Shown one piece after another: positions 6,635-7,174 of a stretch of 7,174 bases of DNA (within the stretch, counting starts at the first letter, position 1; each line of letters opens with the position of its first letter). The stretch lies in the NCBI GenBank assembly GCA_012032215.1, contig JAAURO010000081.1:1-7174 (forward strand), read 5' to 3'. The notes under the pieces were generated by a model. It saw only the letters and a program-made list of their open reading frames with translations. It was not told the DNA's origin and made no database searches. The position numbers and the translations under genes were made by a program. Origin of the DNA: Limnobacter sp. GTDB lineage: Bacteria; Pseudomonadota; Gammaproteobacteria; Burkholderiales; Burkholderiaceae_B.

Positions 6635-7174
6635 TCAAGCAGATTTTCGCCACCCGCTCAGCTGTGCACGGCCCATGCTTTGAGCCAGAAAATCCACCTC
6701 ATGGTTGTTGGTAAAAACGTAATCGGCATAAGCGACATGCCCCGCGAGATCTACCCAATCCAATCGACAGTAGTTTGGAAAACACGCACGAAACGCCCTT
6801 CGTTCCAAGGGCCCACAATGCCCAACCAACCCATGGAAGTACGTGATATGAACGCCAGCCTGTCCATATCTGCCTTAAGGCAGTGAGCTTGCACAGTGGC
6901 TTTAGCCATGCGATCAAATTCGTAAAGCGCGGCCATTGCCTTGCGGTTGCGACCTGCCGCCCACCATGTAGCGCAAATGCAGTTTCGCCATTTCATTATC
7001 CGAGATATCGAGTATCGAATAACCCGCCTGAGCAAATTCCTTTAAAAATCTTTCTTTGCCCTCATGGCCATTATTCAGTTTAACGCCTACAAAGATATGC
7101 GCATCACTGGTATCCGCGTAACGATAGTTAAATTCGGTGATACTACGACGACCAAGACGCTTACAGAATCGCAG
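6635..7174 (-). pseudogene. ilvA: Threonine ammonia-lyase (biosynthetic), C-terminal part with disrupted 3' end
   Basis: IlvA deaminates threonine to 2-oxobutanoate, the first step of isoleucine synthesis, and its C-terminal ACT-like regulatory domain (PF00585) binds isoleucine and valine. From the right edge to about 6945 the frame reads that domain clearly: LRFCKRLGRRSITEFNYRY, DAHIFVGVKL, FLKEFAQAGYSILDISDNE and AKLHLRYMVGGR, closely matching the E. coli ITEFNYR...LHIRYMVGGR pattern. This frame then stops at 6914-6916. A shift by one base gives ALYEFD, where the family has RLFSFEF. After that the expected second half (PERPGALL...WNISLFHYRNHG) is recognisable only as scattered hints in different frames. 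The original frame resumes as HVAYADYVFTNNHEVDFLAQ, loosely like the family end (DETNNPAFRFFL), and stops at 6635. Start and catalytic PLP domain lie outside the window. Either several indels accumulated or this end is poorly sequenced. Confidence 0.75.

Noticed and set aside
6680..6886. Plus-strand 68-codon frame opposite the ilvA tail
   Set aside because: No recognisable ribosome site or family; it arises opposite degraded ilvA sequence.

Overview
The window looks like part of a betaproteobacterial (Burkholderiales-type) chromosome. The evidence is a SucA of the 'QSFQLNSYLFGGNAPYVEELYENY' type (wording split here for brevity), a classical Gram-negative trimeric porin with a C-terminal Phe, and an IlvA-type threonine ammonia-lyase. 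The genus is inference; a Limnobacter-like organism would fit the moderate G+C, but I cannot test this without a search.

Layout from left to right: (1) 1-2241, minus strand: the first ~747 codons of sucA, the E1 subunit of 2-oxoglutarate dehydrogenase, running off the left edge and interrupted by one apparent missing base near 1296. (2) 2242-2619: a divergent intergenic region with a structured sucA leader and several short inverted repeats. (3) 2620-4681, plus strand: a gene for a soluble sensor-like protein built from two related helix-plus-Cache-like modules. It is split over three reading frames by two apparent one-base losses in A runs. (4) 4662-5165, plus strand: an intact CheW-domain gene overlapping it by 20 bases. 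(5) 5229-5258: a terminator hairpin between convergent genes. (6) 5298-6386, minus strand: an intact outer-membrane porin. (7) 6387-6634: the porin leader, with a competing inverted repeat. (8) 6635-7174, minus strand: the C-terminal part of an IlvA-type threonine ammonia-lyase, whose last ~100 codons are spread over several frames.

The sensor gene and cheW form a probable two-gene operon. The sensor has no transmembrane segment, signal peptide or visible MCP signalling hairpin, yet it is overlapped by a CheW-domain gene. This suggests a cytoplasmic ligand sensor that feeds a chemosensory array through CheW, or a CheW-based signalling branch of another kind. It is the most likely candidate for something undescribed here. 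The sucA, porin and ilvA genes are ordinary housekeeping or surface genes with no evident functional link to it.

Three clean frame breaks (near 1296, 2856 and 3512) are all single-base losses in short same-base runs, and one lies in a central TCA-cycle gene. The simplest reading is residual sequencing or assembly indels rather than real mutations. The ilvA tail is more disturbed and could be real decay or a poorly resolved region.
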